A stretch of 64,000 nt of DNA, from positions 52,092,331 to 52,156,330 of the forward strand of contig CM055105.1 of the NCBI GenBank assembly GCA_029204225.1, in the 5' to 3' direction. Of this stretch, positions 45,891 to 57,108 are shown one piece after another. A model generated the notes under the pieces. It had not been told where the DNA came from and did no database searches. It saw only the letters and a program-made list of their open reading frames with translations. The position numbers and the translations under genes are program-made. This DNA comes from Diphasiastrum complanatum. Taxonomy: Eukaryota; Streptophyta; Lycopodiopsida; Lycopodiales; Lycopodiaceae. Numbering within the stretch: the stretch's first letter is position 1; every line of letters starts with the position of its first letter.

Positions 45891-46697
45891 AGGTATGCTC
45901 CTCATCTTACTAGTGACTTCTACTAACTAAAAATAGATTTGATTGACTTGAAACTCACAAAGGTCTCACACTTGTAGTGTTTCACTCAAATTTGATTTCT
46001 ATTCCAACAAATGGACTTATAATCACAGTTCTATCACTTCCTCACAAAGCTAGAATGAAGATAAGATGAAGTGAAAACTACTTTCAAACAAATCTTGCCA
46101 AGAAATGGATTTGATTGTCTCTAGAAACTCACTAAGGTCTCTCTCTTGTAGTATTTCACTCAAATTAGAATTATAATCCAACAAATGGACTTATAATCTC
46201 AGTTCTAGCACTCCATTACAAAGTTGGAATGAAGATAAGATGATGTGAAATCTACTTATAATCAAATCTTGCCAATTTTGGCTATTTTTGGACAATAACA
46301 TGACTAAATCTCACTCACACTTTTTGATGTACTTTCAAGACCTGTAAAACAAGTTTAGAGGACCTGATTTCAGCCTAGATTAATTAGATCTCATGACCCT
46401 ATGTCAAATCTAATCAATGGCACTCAATCTTGGTAGCTTATCCTAAGATTTCCACCAAAAATTACATCAAAAGCTTACAAATTGAATTTTTTTGGATCAA
46501 ATGAATACCATGCATTAAATGCAGGTTCAGAGGTGCCCACAAATGTGGACAGTACGTATTTGGACCCCTACCAAGTTTGGGATCAAATCTCCTCACCAAA
46601 ATCAAGATTCTAGCTTGCCCTCTCAATACTAGTTTTTGGCACCAAAACTTGCTAAAAATGGATTTGCATTAGATCAATGGCTTATTCTCTTGTACTT
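45891..46697 (-). other. Leader of element E
   Basis: Non-coding, collinear with the leader of D, with the same internal imperfect ~180-bp duplication (about 45945-46110 and 46110-46265). Confidence 0.65.
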
Positions 46698-46710
46698 GGG
46701 TCTGATACCA

Positions 46711-47388
46711 TGTGAAAGTACTATACTTTAGGACCATAAGTGGATCTACAAAAGGTCCACAAGATTGATTGGATGCTTGCTTAACAATATATCAAAAAAC
46801 TAGACACAAAAAAGTTGATCTAGATTGGCAATTTGACAAATAACAAGCATTAACAATCAAAAGCATTGATCAACATTGAAATCCAAGCCCACATGTGTGT
46901 ACTATAGGCTGTAGTATGGCCTTCAAGCTGAGAAACAAGTAGAAATTGATTTGGTTTCATTTGGATCACAAAAACTCAATGTACATAGTGAACTAGCTTG
47001 AGATTGCCAATGAGCTCCAAAAATATCCTATCTTCTCACTTGGAATACATAGTAAATTCGAGTTCCTTCTTGAAGTTAGGTGGATTTCCAGCATGTAATA
47101 AGGAAGTTAACTCACTCTTCTTGCCCTAAAATGAAACCCTAGCCTAGATCCTAGAGTTATGCTTGGTAGTAGCTAGTTGGTCAAATTTTCACCTTAAACT
47201 TAGGTGTAGGCCCTATAAAGTAGGGTTGACCACCAAATAGACATGACCAACTCTCTTGACTTGACCTAACCTACATTAGGAGTGTGTTGCCATGTGGAAT
47301 CTTGGCCTTCCATGTGTGGAACCCAATTATACACAATATTTACAAAGTTCTACATGGCTAGATTTGCCAAAATGGGCTATTTTTTACA
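46711..47388 (-). repeat. 5' LTR of element E
   Basis: It starts TGTGAAAGTACTATAC and ends GGGCTATTTTTTACA at 47388, followed by cgaaa. It contains the unoccupied form of F's target site near 46913. Confidence 0.9.
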
Positions 47389-47393
47389 CGAAA

Positions 47394-47648
47394 AATGCGA
47401 TGTGATTTTACACGAGATTCCTGACAGGCAAGAAATGCGAAAAAGATGACACTGCATTTTTCAACGGGATTCCTGACAGATGAAAAAGACGACACTGTTG
47501 TCAACTACATGTATTTTTGCAGACTGTGTTAAAACACTTATAATTATGTAGACTGTATAAAAACATGAAAAAATCCACAGAATTGGATTAACAATGGATG
47601 AAGATTATAACCGACTAGTCGATTAGTAAGAAGGAGAATAATCCAACA
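47394..47648 (-). repeat. Element C right LTR, second part
   Basis: It continues the C LTR after E, ends AATAATCCAACA and is followed by the ttaat duplication (47649-47653). Confidence 0.9.
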
Positions 47649-48164
47649 TTAATGTACTAGAATTTGATAAGATATCGTTTCAGCGCACGAGGATATGAAT
47701 GAAATTTTACAAAGATTGCAAGTGCGCATTGAATCGATATTAGAAATTTAAAAATGAAAAACAATGCGACATTGTTTCAACGCGCGTCGTGAGCGTCAAT
47801 TAAATACGAAAAATGAAAATGCGCTTTGAACCAATATATCAAATGTTAAAAAGAAATACGAAAATCAGCTTTGATTCTATCCACTCCAGTTTCATGTATG
47901 TTGTTGCACCTGGCATAGGAAAGTTTTCAATCAACATCCGTATAAGTTTTTTTGCAGCCTTGTGCATGTGCGAGATTGAATTCATTTTAATGCACAGTGG
48001 GTTGCATATATGGTTGCTATTTACATATAATGCCAAAACATATACATTCCAATGTCCACTGCAATAACAAATTGGCATGTGAGTCAAGATAAGCTTCTAA
48101 CATGCTAGATCAAGAAATATAGCAGTAGCTAAATTTTGAAAAAAAAACTTACTTGTATATGTAT
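47649..48164. other. Right flank of element C (block B), with a conserved unidentified minus-strand ORF
   Basis: About 516 bp of older sequence copied in block A. It contains a minus-strand open frame (47839-48087, 82 codons, with MHKAAKKLIRMLIENFPMPG). No family recognised. Joined to 25952 it gives the sequence that stood here before C inserted. Confidence 0.4.
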
Positions 48165-48817
48165 TGTGAAAGATTTCAACTAGTTTAGTCAAGATTGGTC
48201 ATAGTTTCATGAATTGCCAAATACACAATTGAGGCCAATTTTCATATTAGACTTAGAGTTTGACTTTTCAAAGTTAGATTAGTCTAATAGCATTTGAATA
48301 AACACTTTTGAAAAGTGTGGAAAACTATAGAAAACGAATTTTGGAGAGATGAAATTTGAGTAGTAGATACATTAAATCTAAAAATAGCAGATTTTCATTA
48401 TGGAGAGAAACCAAAGTTTGAATTCAGGTTTGGACCTGTTATAAAAGGATGTAACTCATGGGTAGGGAAGACATACTCTCTCTCTTATCTCATTCATACT
48501 TATACATGGTTTTCTTAGGTTCTACTATCCATTGCTGCACTATATTTGTGATATCTTGCAATTTTGTGTGTAGAATGCTCATTAAATGCTATTTTCAGAT
48601 CCACACATGTGAAATACAGTAGCTTATTACTTTTTGTACGGACAAAAACTTCAATTCATGTTTTGATTGATGTTTGATCAAGATCTATTAGATTTTGCAT
48701 CTCATTCATAGTGTAGATGTTGGTTTTTCTACATTGGCAAGATTGATGATTTGTTGTCTTTCTAAACCCAAGATCATTTTATGGATTTGGATCTTAATTG
48801 ATCTGAAATTCTTCACA
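48165..48817 (+). repeat. Copia 5' LTR (TGTGAAAGATTTC family) with PBS at 48818
   Basis: 653 bp, starting TGTGAAAGATTTC and ending GAAATTCTTCACA, then TGGTATCAGAGC. The TATA-like TTATAAAAGG is at 48439-48448. It is collinear with 22428-23076. Confidence 0.9.
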
Positions 48818-49129
48818 TGGTATCAGAGCTTGTGTTTCAGGTTATAAAGGAAGCAATCACATCTATTTGGAAAAAAATCAATGCTAGAGCATGCTAGATT
48901 GGATTCTACACCAAAATCGAGTTTCTTGCATATGTAGATTGGATCTTTTGTAGATCAAAACTCAAATTAGGTTTATATACTTGATCAATTCCAATTTCAC
49001 ACATTACATGTTGGACTTGGCCAATTTTTGGAGAATTGGAAAAGCCTAAGTGGTGGCTACAAGATTGCATATCAAGTTTTAGACAATTGCATGTAGAATT
49101 TAAAATATTCATTTGTTTGTGATTTTTTT
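48818..49129 (+). other. PBS and leader of the copia element in block B
   Basis: Non-coding leader, matched at 23077-23389. It is cut at 49130 by a chromovirus LTR. Confidence 0.6.
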
Positions 49130-49619
49130 TGTAAGAATCGCCTTATGAAGATCAGACTAGATCCTGTTGCAAAACAACCAAAAGGACACCTGTGGAGCAA
49201 AACCACCCAACCAACAAGAAATGGCTAGTCAATACTCTAACCACTTCACCCCCATGCCATGGTGAATGAATGCAAGAGAGGAGAGAAAACCTGACTCAAG
49301 AATCTGAAATTCCAATAGGGAGATGGACGAGTTTCCATGGTAAGTATTCTCTCTCCAAAGAGAGAATATTTTTCTTAGGTTTTCCATGTAGCCTATATTA
49401 AGCTATTGAACTCCTCAGTCTTGCATTATAATAGTCAGCAGATAGCATTCAAGTGCTCCTATGTCCAATCATAGGTCTGGGCCCTCATATGATTATTAAT
49501 TATCTTTATAGGCCAAGCCCAGAATGACGAGGCATAACCATTAACCATATACATTGGAGTAACCGACTATTCATGTTAAGAATTACTTTGAATCCCACAT
49601 ACTGGACATGGACGTAACA
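49130..49619 (-). repeat. 3' LTR of a chromovirus (Ty3/gypsy) remnant
   Basis: On the minus strand it starts TGTTACGTCCATGTCCAG right after a polypurine tract (AAAGGGGGAAAG) and ends GGCGATTCTTACA, with TG and CA termini (490 bp). The first 140 bp on the minus strand match 51909-51776. Confidence 0.65.
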
Positions 49620-49631
49620 TTCTTTCCCCCT

Positions 49632-49952
49632 TTAACTAGTTCTGTCCTCAGAACAAGTAATTAGAGAAGATCCAATCTGTATGCTTTTAACTCTTTTGCA
49701 TGAATCATTATCCTCAATTTGACCAACCAACCTAAGCAAGCTTTCAAAGATAGAATGATTTCTCAATTGTTTATCTCTGATTTTGAGTACTCTTTCAAGG
49801 TCTAAAGGTACATTGAGCAATAAGTCCTCCAAAAGATCAAAATCTTCAATACATCTAACTGTCATCATCATATAAACTAAATTTACATGATACACAGGAT
49901 GAGCAGTCGACCAAACCTGAAGATTAATTTCAAAAGCTAACAAATCAATCAT
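49632..49952 (-). pseudogene. pol: Chromovirus integrase C-terminus with chromodomain remnant
   Basis: A 106-codon minus-strand open frame ending just before the polypurine tract. It contains VWSTAHPVYHVNLV (tail of integrase, normally 'hpvFHVSqL'), then VLKIRDKQLRNHSIFESLLR and VGQIEDNDSCKR. The pattern 'vLkiRdkqLRnrti.eyLvrW.g...ed.tWE' is the chromodomain at the end of plant chromovirus integrases. Its aromatic-cage tryptophans are lost here (LVG, DSC in place of WxG, TWE). The rest of pol is absent. Confidence 0.6.
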
Positions 49953-51775
49953 TTAATTTTTACTTTTACCCTGGAAATCAATCCTTAGTCTAACTTCAAC
50001 ATCAACTAAGTACTTAGAGATGGAATAATTCACAAATTATATATCTCTGCACTGAAGTACTATATCGACTTTAGAAGTACGCTAAGAGATAATTTTTTCT
50101 ATTGGGCCTAATTCTCTCCAATCTAGTAACATCACCTTCCTGTAACCTCAATTTACATGAATCTCTAGGTGAAAAGTCACCTTTCATTGGAAATCAATGT
50201 TCAAAAGTTGAAGATCCAAACAATTATAGTCCAAGACTATCCACAATTTCTTGTAGACCTATCATAAATGCTTCTTGGTACAAATACACTTAGAAATTTT
50301 TTAGAAACTAAGGTACAAAAACTCATCCCACCAAAATCTCTTAGGAGATCCATCCAGATAAAAATGACTTTAACTCAGTCGTGAATATCCTAGATACTCT
50401 CTTGAGTTAAGTGCTCTTACTCCCAGAAACATATACGAGACTTCAATCTTGATAGATATGTCTATCTCCTAATTAACCGAAGATTAGGCTGAAAACTGTA
50501 CACAAGCATTCATTAACTACAATCGATAGTAAAATTTCATCTACTAAAATAAGCAAAGTCCTCATAAGTAAACAAATTACTTAATGAACATGCTTGTGAG
50601 ATCCACACAATCTCAAGTATGTACAAAAGTAAAGAAATTTAGAGTTCAAAAAATGAAGGTCATGTAGTCCTGTGTTGAGTGCCATATTTTGTGAATCCTT
50701 TGTAAGGATTTTGCAACATCTGGCATGCATCAGATATGACATGCAATGATTTCTAAAAAAAAAATGAATTCTTTTACGTAAATTGTCAAGAAACTGGGAA
50801 ATCAGCACTCGGATTTTCAAAATTCATTCGAAATGGACCACTATGAAAATCAATTAAGAAAATCGATCTATCAAATTCACATTTTGATATCATTTCGAAA
50901 CATCATGCATGCAACAAACTTGACATGCATTGAATTTCTTGAAAAAATGAAATTTGTTTTTTTTTTTTTTTTTGTAAATAGCCTAGCCACTAGGAAATCT
51001 GCTTTTTAATCTAGAAAGCAAGAAATTTTCTGATCAATTTACTGATTATGCATGCAACATGCATTCAAACATGCATACAGGTCAATCCAAACATTTCCAT
51101 CAATAGACAAGCACCACATTGAACTACAAGCACCACACTGAACTACAAGCATGCATGTATCGGCACATTTCCAAAATTTTGCAAATTTTAGTTCAAAAAT
51201 TGCCAAACTTCAGATGGCCATAACTTTCTCTACAGGACACCAAATTGGTCACTGTAAATCATAGAACGGAGGGAGAGTGGGTCTGCAAGGCACTTGCCAC
51301 ATCATCCTACCACCTAGGCTTCACACGTGTGATTTGTAAATGATAGAAAATAAGGTAGGAGGGCAGACTTTTCCAAGGTGGAATCATTAAAAATTCATCT
51401 CCAGCCCAATAAGCATCCAATCATAGGTTATGAGAACTCAATTAAGGTTCATTAGAGAGGCATAGAAGCTTCTATCAGGTCTAGCAAGCAATCATAAGCT
51501 CAGATCATGCAAAAAATGCATTTTTGGCCTCCTTCAACAAGCAAAACTTCAACATGATGGTGTCGTGTGAAAAAATTTTACAAAAAAATGAATCCCAATC
51601 AATCCTAAAAGTGATGGAGGATGCACAAATAAAATATCTAGATCCAAATTATGAGCTAGAATCAAGACTAGTTACCAAAACTAGCAAATTTGGCATTTGA
51701 CTCCATATTAGGCACATAGATTTGATCAAATGAACCAAAGTAAAGTACAACAAGCTTTTCAGACCTATAAACAGG
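49953..51775. other. Unassigned internal region of the chromovirus remnant
   Basis: AT-rich with no recognisable RT or gag. A poly-T run of about 19 lies near 50958-50976, and one CACACGTGTG at 51322-51331. A CAAGCACCACA(T/C)TGAACTA phrase is repeated at about 51108 and 51127. This may be eroded element interior or unrelated sequence. Confidence 0.3.
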
Positions 51776-51909
51776 TTCAGTACCCTCATATGATTATTAA
51801 TTATTTCAAGATTGGAATGACTAGGCATAACCAATAACCATATACACTGGAGTGACCGGCTATCCATGCCAGGAATTACTCCGAATCCCACATACTGGAC
51901 ATGGACGTA
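51776..51909 (-). repeat. Second chromovirus LTR fragment
   Basis: It matches 49481-49619 (CCTCATATGATTATTAATTAT to GGACATGGACGTAA) with about one difference per ten bases. It would be the start of the 5' LTR on the minus strand; the rest has diverged or is lost. Confidence 0.6.
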
Positions 51910-52380
51910 AGATTTTCAAAACCCTAACTTTGATTGGATCTCTAGATTGTGAGGTTACTAAACTTCATTTGAGTGTGTTTCAATATTAGGAAGTGGTAAG
52001 AGTCATCAGATTGAGGATAGATCATAGGTTGATCAAGATTTCACCATTCTATGTGTTGATCTGCTAGATATAAGTGCTATAAGAGAATTGAGAGGTTCCA
52101 TATCTTTGTGATTTCTTTTTGAAAACATTTGTTGTATTTCAAAAGAATGCTTTGTGCATTGGAAGAGGTTGAAAGAGAGGACCTTTAATAAGGGTCTACT
52201 TGCATTTATTACTTTGCCTAGAAATACTAGTTCCTACATGGTCATTCCATCTTTCGGGATTCACCATGAGGCTCACATAGTTCTTGCTTGTCATTACTAC
52301 TAGTATTCCTTGGCTCTCATACTCGTCTCTCAATCTTCGTTCGTCTCGTCTTCTCAGAGACATCCTCGATCTAGGATGAG
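51910..52380. other. Unassigned sequence before copia H
   Basis: No clear ORF or repeat; part may be the broken pol upstream of the RT fragment. Confidence 0.25.
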
Positions 52381-52439
52381 AGGTGTTCTTAGGTAGCTCT
52401 GGCCGAGTATCTTGGGGATTCATCAGAATTAGCCAACAG

Positions 52440-53799
52440 CAAGCACGGTTGGTGGCTAAAGGATTCACTCAAGTCCTAGGAGTGGATTATCAAGAAATTT
52501 TCAGTCCTGTCATTAAGGTGCAGTCAATCAGGACTCTGATTGCGTTAGCAGCCGTAAAAGACCTCAAAATGTCCCAAATGGATGTCAAGACAACATTTCT
52601 CAATGACAATGTAGAAGAGGAGCTGTATACCTTCCAACTAGAAGGATTCGAAGTCAAAGGCCAAGAGCACAAAATATGCAAGTTGCACAAAGTAATCTAT
52701 GGTCTGAAACAGGCTGCAAGAGCATGGTTCAATAGAATCAACTCTTATCTCATTCAATTGGGATTTGCAAATAATTCAACTGACTGTAATGTTTATTCGA
52801 AGCATATAGACACCAATTCAGTTCACATAGCTCTTTACATAGATGATGCATTTATTTTGTCTAACGACACTTCTCTTTTGCACACTACTAAGAGTGATCT
52901 GTCATAGGAATTTGACATGACTGATTTAGGAGTTGTCCATTCTTTGCTAGGAATTCACATTACTCGAAATAGACTTCAGACGAAGATCTATCTTAGCCAG
53001 CAGACATATCTAAAAGGCATTTTAGAAAATTTTCATATGTCTGATTGCAAACCAATTGATACTCCGATGGATCCAAGTATAGTATTGACTTACCTACTTG
53101 TGCAGATTCTGATAGTCAAGTACTCTTATCATTCACTAATAGGATTTTTGATGTATACAATGTTGTGTACTAGACTAGATTTAGCATACACTGTTAGCAC
53201 ATTAAATCAATTCATGTCTAATCATAGGATCTCTTATTGGAAAGCATTAAAGAGAGTGATGGGATATATTTTAGGAAAGTTTAGATCACATTTTATGTTA
53301 TGATGGAAATGCTATCAACCCACTCGTCTTGCGAGGATACTTCGACTCAGATTGGGGAGGAACAGTCTCTACCAAAAAATCTACCTCCAGGTTCGATTTC
53401 TATCTGGCAGGGAGACCGATTTCGTGGAACTCAAGGATGCAGAAATCAGTTGCGCTTTCTTTGACATAGACATAGTACATCACAACATGCCAAGCTTCAA
53501 AAGAAGCTATATGGATCAGGTTATTCCCTCACGACCTACATCACAGTCAATTCAATGCCACCATTTGGTATGACAACTTGAGTTGTATTTCACTATCACT
53601 GAATCCCAGATTTCATGGAAAATCAATCTAGTGTCATTTCATTTGGGAGAAAGTTTTCTTAGGGCAAGTGATGCTTCAATACTGCTCCACAACAGAAATG
53701 GTCACAGACATCTTCACCAAAGCGCTTCCCAGAATCAAGCATCAGAAGTTCTTTAAAATGTTGAACCTAACGAAGATACCAAGGCACCAACCGTGACCT
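52440..53799 (+). pseudogene. pol: Copia H reverse transcriptase and RNase H fragment
   Basis: RT starts mid-domain at ARLVAKGFTQVLGVDYQEIF, keeps MSQMDVKTTFLND, YGLKQAARAWF and a catalytic box read as YIDDAFILSND. An in-frame TAG at 52905 interrupts it. After it come EFDMTDLGVVHSLLGIHITR and ISYWKALKRVMGYILGKF, with a stop near 53303. RNase H is scrambled by frameshifts from 53303 on, but the final TDIFTKALPRIKHQKFF near 53710-53760 is readable. The sequence upstream of RT is missing. Confidence 0.8.
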
Positions 53800-53810
53800 T
53801 AAGGGGGACT

Positions 53811-54480
53811 ATTGAAAATTAAGCCCACAGTTGTCTCCTTGGTGAATGACTAATTTCTATTTCATGATTCTTCCTGCAATTACTGATCATTGATCTAGGG
53901 TCAGGTAAAACAAACTTTGGTTTTACGTCTGCTCATCTGATAATTGCAGAAATCACAAACTTAGACAACCAAATTATTTGAAGAACGTCTACAATGGGCT
54001 TCCGGCTGATCTCCAGCAAAGGGTAACCAATCATGTCATAATTTCCAGTTCAGATGTTAAGTTCAATAATTTGAAGTCATTGAAGACTTGGCCATCTTCA
54101 AGGACTTCCACAAAAATAACATTCAAAACAAGTTTGCAAAAATACATTAGTTTCGCGATAGTCTGCAAAAATACTAAGTGTCATGAGAGTCTACAAAAAT
54201 GAACTATGTTTTCAACAGCTTCCGCTTTTTCGCATTTTTCCGAAATGCGACACTTGTGTAGTTCAAAAGTTTAACTTGTGCCAATAGGATTTTGAAGCCA
54301 AGGCCCTCCTCTCCACTATAAATAGGGGCAAACTCGAGTTGCTCCTCATGTTCAAATCTTCATTTCAATATAAGCAAATTGGCTCTCTTATGGAATGGAC
54401 TTGTGAGTGTTCTTGCTCTCTATCATTTTTCCTCCATCTCTCATGCTTTTGTTGTATTTTGCTAATTGTTGGATCTGAAT
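53811..54480 (+). repeat. 3' LTR of copia H
   Basis: The polypurine tract AAGGGGGAC precedes TATTGAAAATTAAGCCC at 53811, where TGTTGAAAATT would be normal, so the first G seems mutated. The LTR contains CACTATAAATAGGGGC near 54315. The right end is not clear; I place it near 54480, before the (GA)n run. Confidence 0.55.
54317..54324 (+). promoter_or_regulatory. TATA box of the copia H LTR
   Basis: TATAAATA followed by GGGGC is a close match to the plant TATA consensus. It lies inside the LTR about 500 bp from its start, in the position of the LTR promoter. Confidence 0.6.
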
Positions 54481-54510
54481 ATTATTGGGATTGTATGTTC
54501 TTATGTTTTT

Positions 54511-54513
<3 letters not shown>

Positions 54514-54588
<75 letters not shown>
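54514..54588 (+). repeat. (GA)n microsatellite, about 37 units
   Basis: Uninterrupted GA dinucleotide run. Open frames across it on both strands are low-complexity artefacts. Confidence 0.95.
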
Positions 54589-54589
<1 letters not shown>

Positions 54590-54950
54590 CAAGTGTCTAT
54601 CTCATTGTAGATCATAGGGTTAATGGATGTAGTGATGTTTGTGTAGTGTTAATGCTTAAGGTTAATGGATGTTAGAGTTAGATGTGGATATTTCATACAT
54701 GCTGAATTCTGAGATATGTTATCGCTCTCATGGGATCAAACCTGTGTGTCATCTCCTTGATGCTTGATCGCTTGGATCTTGGGTTGAGGATAGGATAGGA
54801 AATAAACTTAGCTACAGAAAATAAAAAAATCCATCTATCTTTACTTTTGGGGTTGATGAAGTTTTCCATCATGCATGGAGATGTAGAACATGAAAAGGCC
54901 AAATTTGGCTTGGTAGGAACTCGAGCCACTTCACATGCATTAAGTCAAGT
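54589..54950. other. Unassigned sequence
   Basis: A minus-strand open frame of 78 codons (54929-54693) is not recognised. A short phrase GGTTAATGGATGT is repeated near 54618 and 54660. Confidence 0.25.
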
Positions 54951-55504
54951 TTGTCAAAAGTGACATGCAAAGCAAACTAAAACTTGTATTGGCACATGCA
55001 TGAACATTTGTACATATAGTATTCTAGAAAGTGACACATGTAAGAAAAATGTAGTTAAAGCTGCATTTCTCAATATGCAAAGTGGTGGGTGTCAAATTTT
55101 TGATAGAAACTACTTTTAGAAGTGGACCAATGAAGTTAAAGGGCTGATCTACCTCAAGCTAGTACTATTCATTGTATATGTAAGGGAGTTTTCTCACTAA
55201 TTTAATGATGAATCAAGCATTGAAGCTATTCTCGTCATTTTTACTTGTAAGCTTGAATTGTCCATTCTCTCTCTACTCGAGGAGAAGGCTTTGCTCATAC
55301 ATTATTTTTCTTTGTAATTTCTCCACACATGTGAAAGCAATCAATCATTGATTGTTAGCATGCTAGATTGTGATTTAGCCATACAATCTAGAGATAGATC
55401 TGATTTTCAAGCTACAATTGATCTATGTGCAAACACAAAGCCTAGGAAGATCATTCACACATTGAAAGTACATCCCACACATGTGTGCTTTTGGAAATTT
55501 CACA
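54951..55504 (+). repeat. Copia I 5' LTR (start not resolved)
   Basis: The right end is certain: AAATTTCACA at 55504 followed by the PBS. CTCTCTACTCGAGGAGAAGG near 55270 and the ATCTAGAGATAGATCTGA region match the LTR at 9065-9844. The left end lies somewhere before 55200. Confidence 0.6.
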
Positions 55505-55517
55505 TGGTATCAGAGCC
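55505..55517 (+). other. Primer-binding site of copia I
   Basis: TGGTATCAGAGCC directly follows the LTR end. Confidence 0.9.
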
Positions 55518-55995
55518 AAACTAAGCTTACCATGCTATAATCATTTCATGTATCAGAAATTTTGAATTCTATTCAAGCTAGAAAGCAGTTTTTCACAATT
55601 TTCTATTATTTCTTGAGAAGTTTGTGAATCAAAGAGACCAAAATAGAAGTTTTCAAAAAGATATTGACTAGATAGCTTGTTGGAAAGCTAGAAAAGTTTA
55701 GTTTCTATTGCAAAATGAGCCAATCAAAAGTTATAAGCTTTTGATTAAGGGTAGGTAGGGTGCCTAGACCTATGTAGACACTTTTTGATTTGATCAAAAA
55801 TAGCTTGTTTGATCCAAAATCCCATATATGTCATACCAATCACACAAACTCGAGATCTAGACATTGTTCTGAGTTGTTTGTCACATTGTTTCATACAAAT
55901 CCATTGTATTTGAGTCAATTAATCAACTCAAGCAAGCCAACATCATCAATGAGAAAGAAGAAGATTCCATTGCAAGTGAAGGAGAAGGATCCCTT

Positions 55996-57090
55996 ATGGT
56001 ATCAAGTTTCTCCTCTACACTCTTCAAGAAGGATGGATCATGGTATATTGATAGTGATGCTTCATCACACACGTGTTGCTCCAAGAATTCTTTTGAATCT
56101 ATTGTACCTTACGAAGGATTTAAGAAATCAATATACACAGCAAATGATCATGAATGTACTATTGAAGGAATTGGGAGTATTCCCTTAAAGCTTGCATCTT
56201 AAAGTTTTATCTCTTTCCAATGTTTTTTTTGTTTCTAAACTCACAAAGAACCTTATAAGTGTTGGTCAATTGCTTGGTCACTTGCTTGATAATGGCCTTG
56301 ATGTGAAATTCAACATCAATACTTGTACTATTAAGAAAGGTGATGAGATCCTTGCACATGGATCTAGATATGAAGGCATTTTCAACTTAAATCCACATGA
56401 AAGTGCAAATTCTTGTGATGTTGCTTATATGACTAATATTTCCAAGGAGGAGTTATGGCATAGGAGATTGGGACATTCCAATTTCAAATCCATGCTTTCT
56501 ATGGTCAAAGATGCAAAATCCATTGGCTTACCAAGATCACTTTCCAAAGAGATCAAGCCATGTGAGGCTTGTGCAACAACAAAGTCACATAAGAAGCCAT
56601 ATCCAAGTCTTCCATCAAGACTACACATCCATTGGAGTTGATACACTCGGATGTACATTTTTCATCATCTAAAGGCAAAGGAGGAGCCACTTTCTTTGTT
56701 ACTTTTATTGATGATTTCACAAGATACACATGGCTATATCTTCTTTCTTCTAAAGCTATGGTGTATGATTATTTCCTTATTTTCAGAGCTTTTGTTGAAA
56801 AACAAATTTCTTACAAAGTCAAAGCTTTGAGGTATTCTTTCCTTGTCTCACTAGGGTTTATCCTACGTGACTATGATCCTTCCATGTATCTAAAGTTTTA
56901 TGCTAGTGATATTGTCATTCTTCTAATTTATGTTTTTGATATTATCCTAAGTGGAAGTCAATTTAGTTAAAGAAACTAAAGTTGCACTTGAAAGTGAGTT
57001 CAAGATGCAAGATCTAAGAGAAATCCACTACATACTAGGTCTAGAGATTGACTTTTATGATAAAGGATTTTTTATGTCAATCTAAGTATG
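55996..57090 (+). pseudogene. pol: Copia I protease-integrase joined to an RT fragment
   Basis: The gag region (55518-55990) is lost or unreadable. Protease has WYIDSDASSHTCC (the usual DSGA is DSDA) and CTIEGIGSIPLKL, with a stop at 56200. Integrase (56192-56640) has VLSLSNVFFVSKLTKNL, ELWHRRLGHSNF and CEACATTKSHKK. After a frameshift near 56635 come LIHSDVHFSS and FIDDFTRYTWLYLLSS. At KVKALR (about 56832), just before the second catalytic aspartate, the frame jumps straight into RT: SLGFILRDYDPSMYLKF and LIYVFDIILSGS, where the YVDD box has become YVFD. It ends with FKMQDLREIHYILGLEI. The integrase second half, RT start and RNase H are deleted. Confidence 0.8.
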
Positions 57091-57108
57091 CCCAATTGAT
57101 AGCATAGA

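Larger units (their letters stand above)
36781..47388 (-). mobile_element. Copia element E, deletion derivative, inserted in the LTR of C and carrying F
   Basis: It is flanked by cgaaa at 36776-36780 and 47389-47393. Left LTR: 36781-37034 plus 43354-43840, split by F. Right LTR: 46711-47388. PBS complement at 46698-46710 (one change). Inside lie gag, protease and a short fused pol remnant. Without F the element would be about 4.3 kb. LTRs resemble those of D but belong to a distinct subfamily ending GGCTATTTTTCACA. Confidence 0.9.
25953..47648 (-). mobile_element. Copia element C, carrying nested elements D, E and F
   Basis: Minus-strand copia element flanked by a perfect 5-bp target-site duplication, ttaat at 25948-25952 and 47649-47653. 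Left (3') LTR: 25953-26833 plus 31291-31591, split by element D. Right (5') LTR: 35834-36780 plus 47394-47648, split by element E. A polypurine tract (GGGGGAG on the minus strand, about 31592-31602) adjoins the left LTR end, and the PBS is at 35821-35833. Without D, E and F the element would be about 5.6 kb. Confidence 0.9.

Noticed and set aside
54388-54675. ORFs rich in Ser/Leu or Arg/Glu on both strands
   Set aside because: Direct translation of the (GA)n microsatellite.
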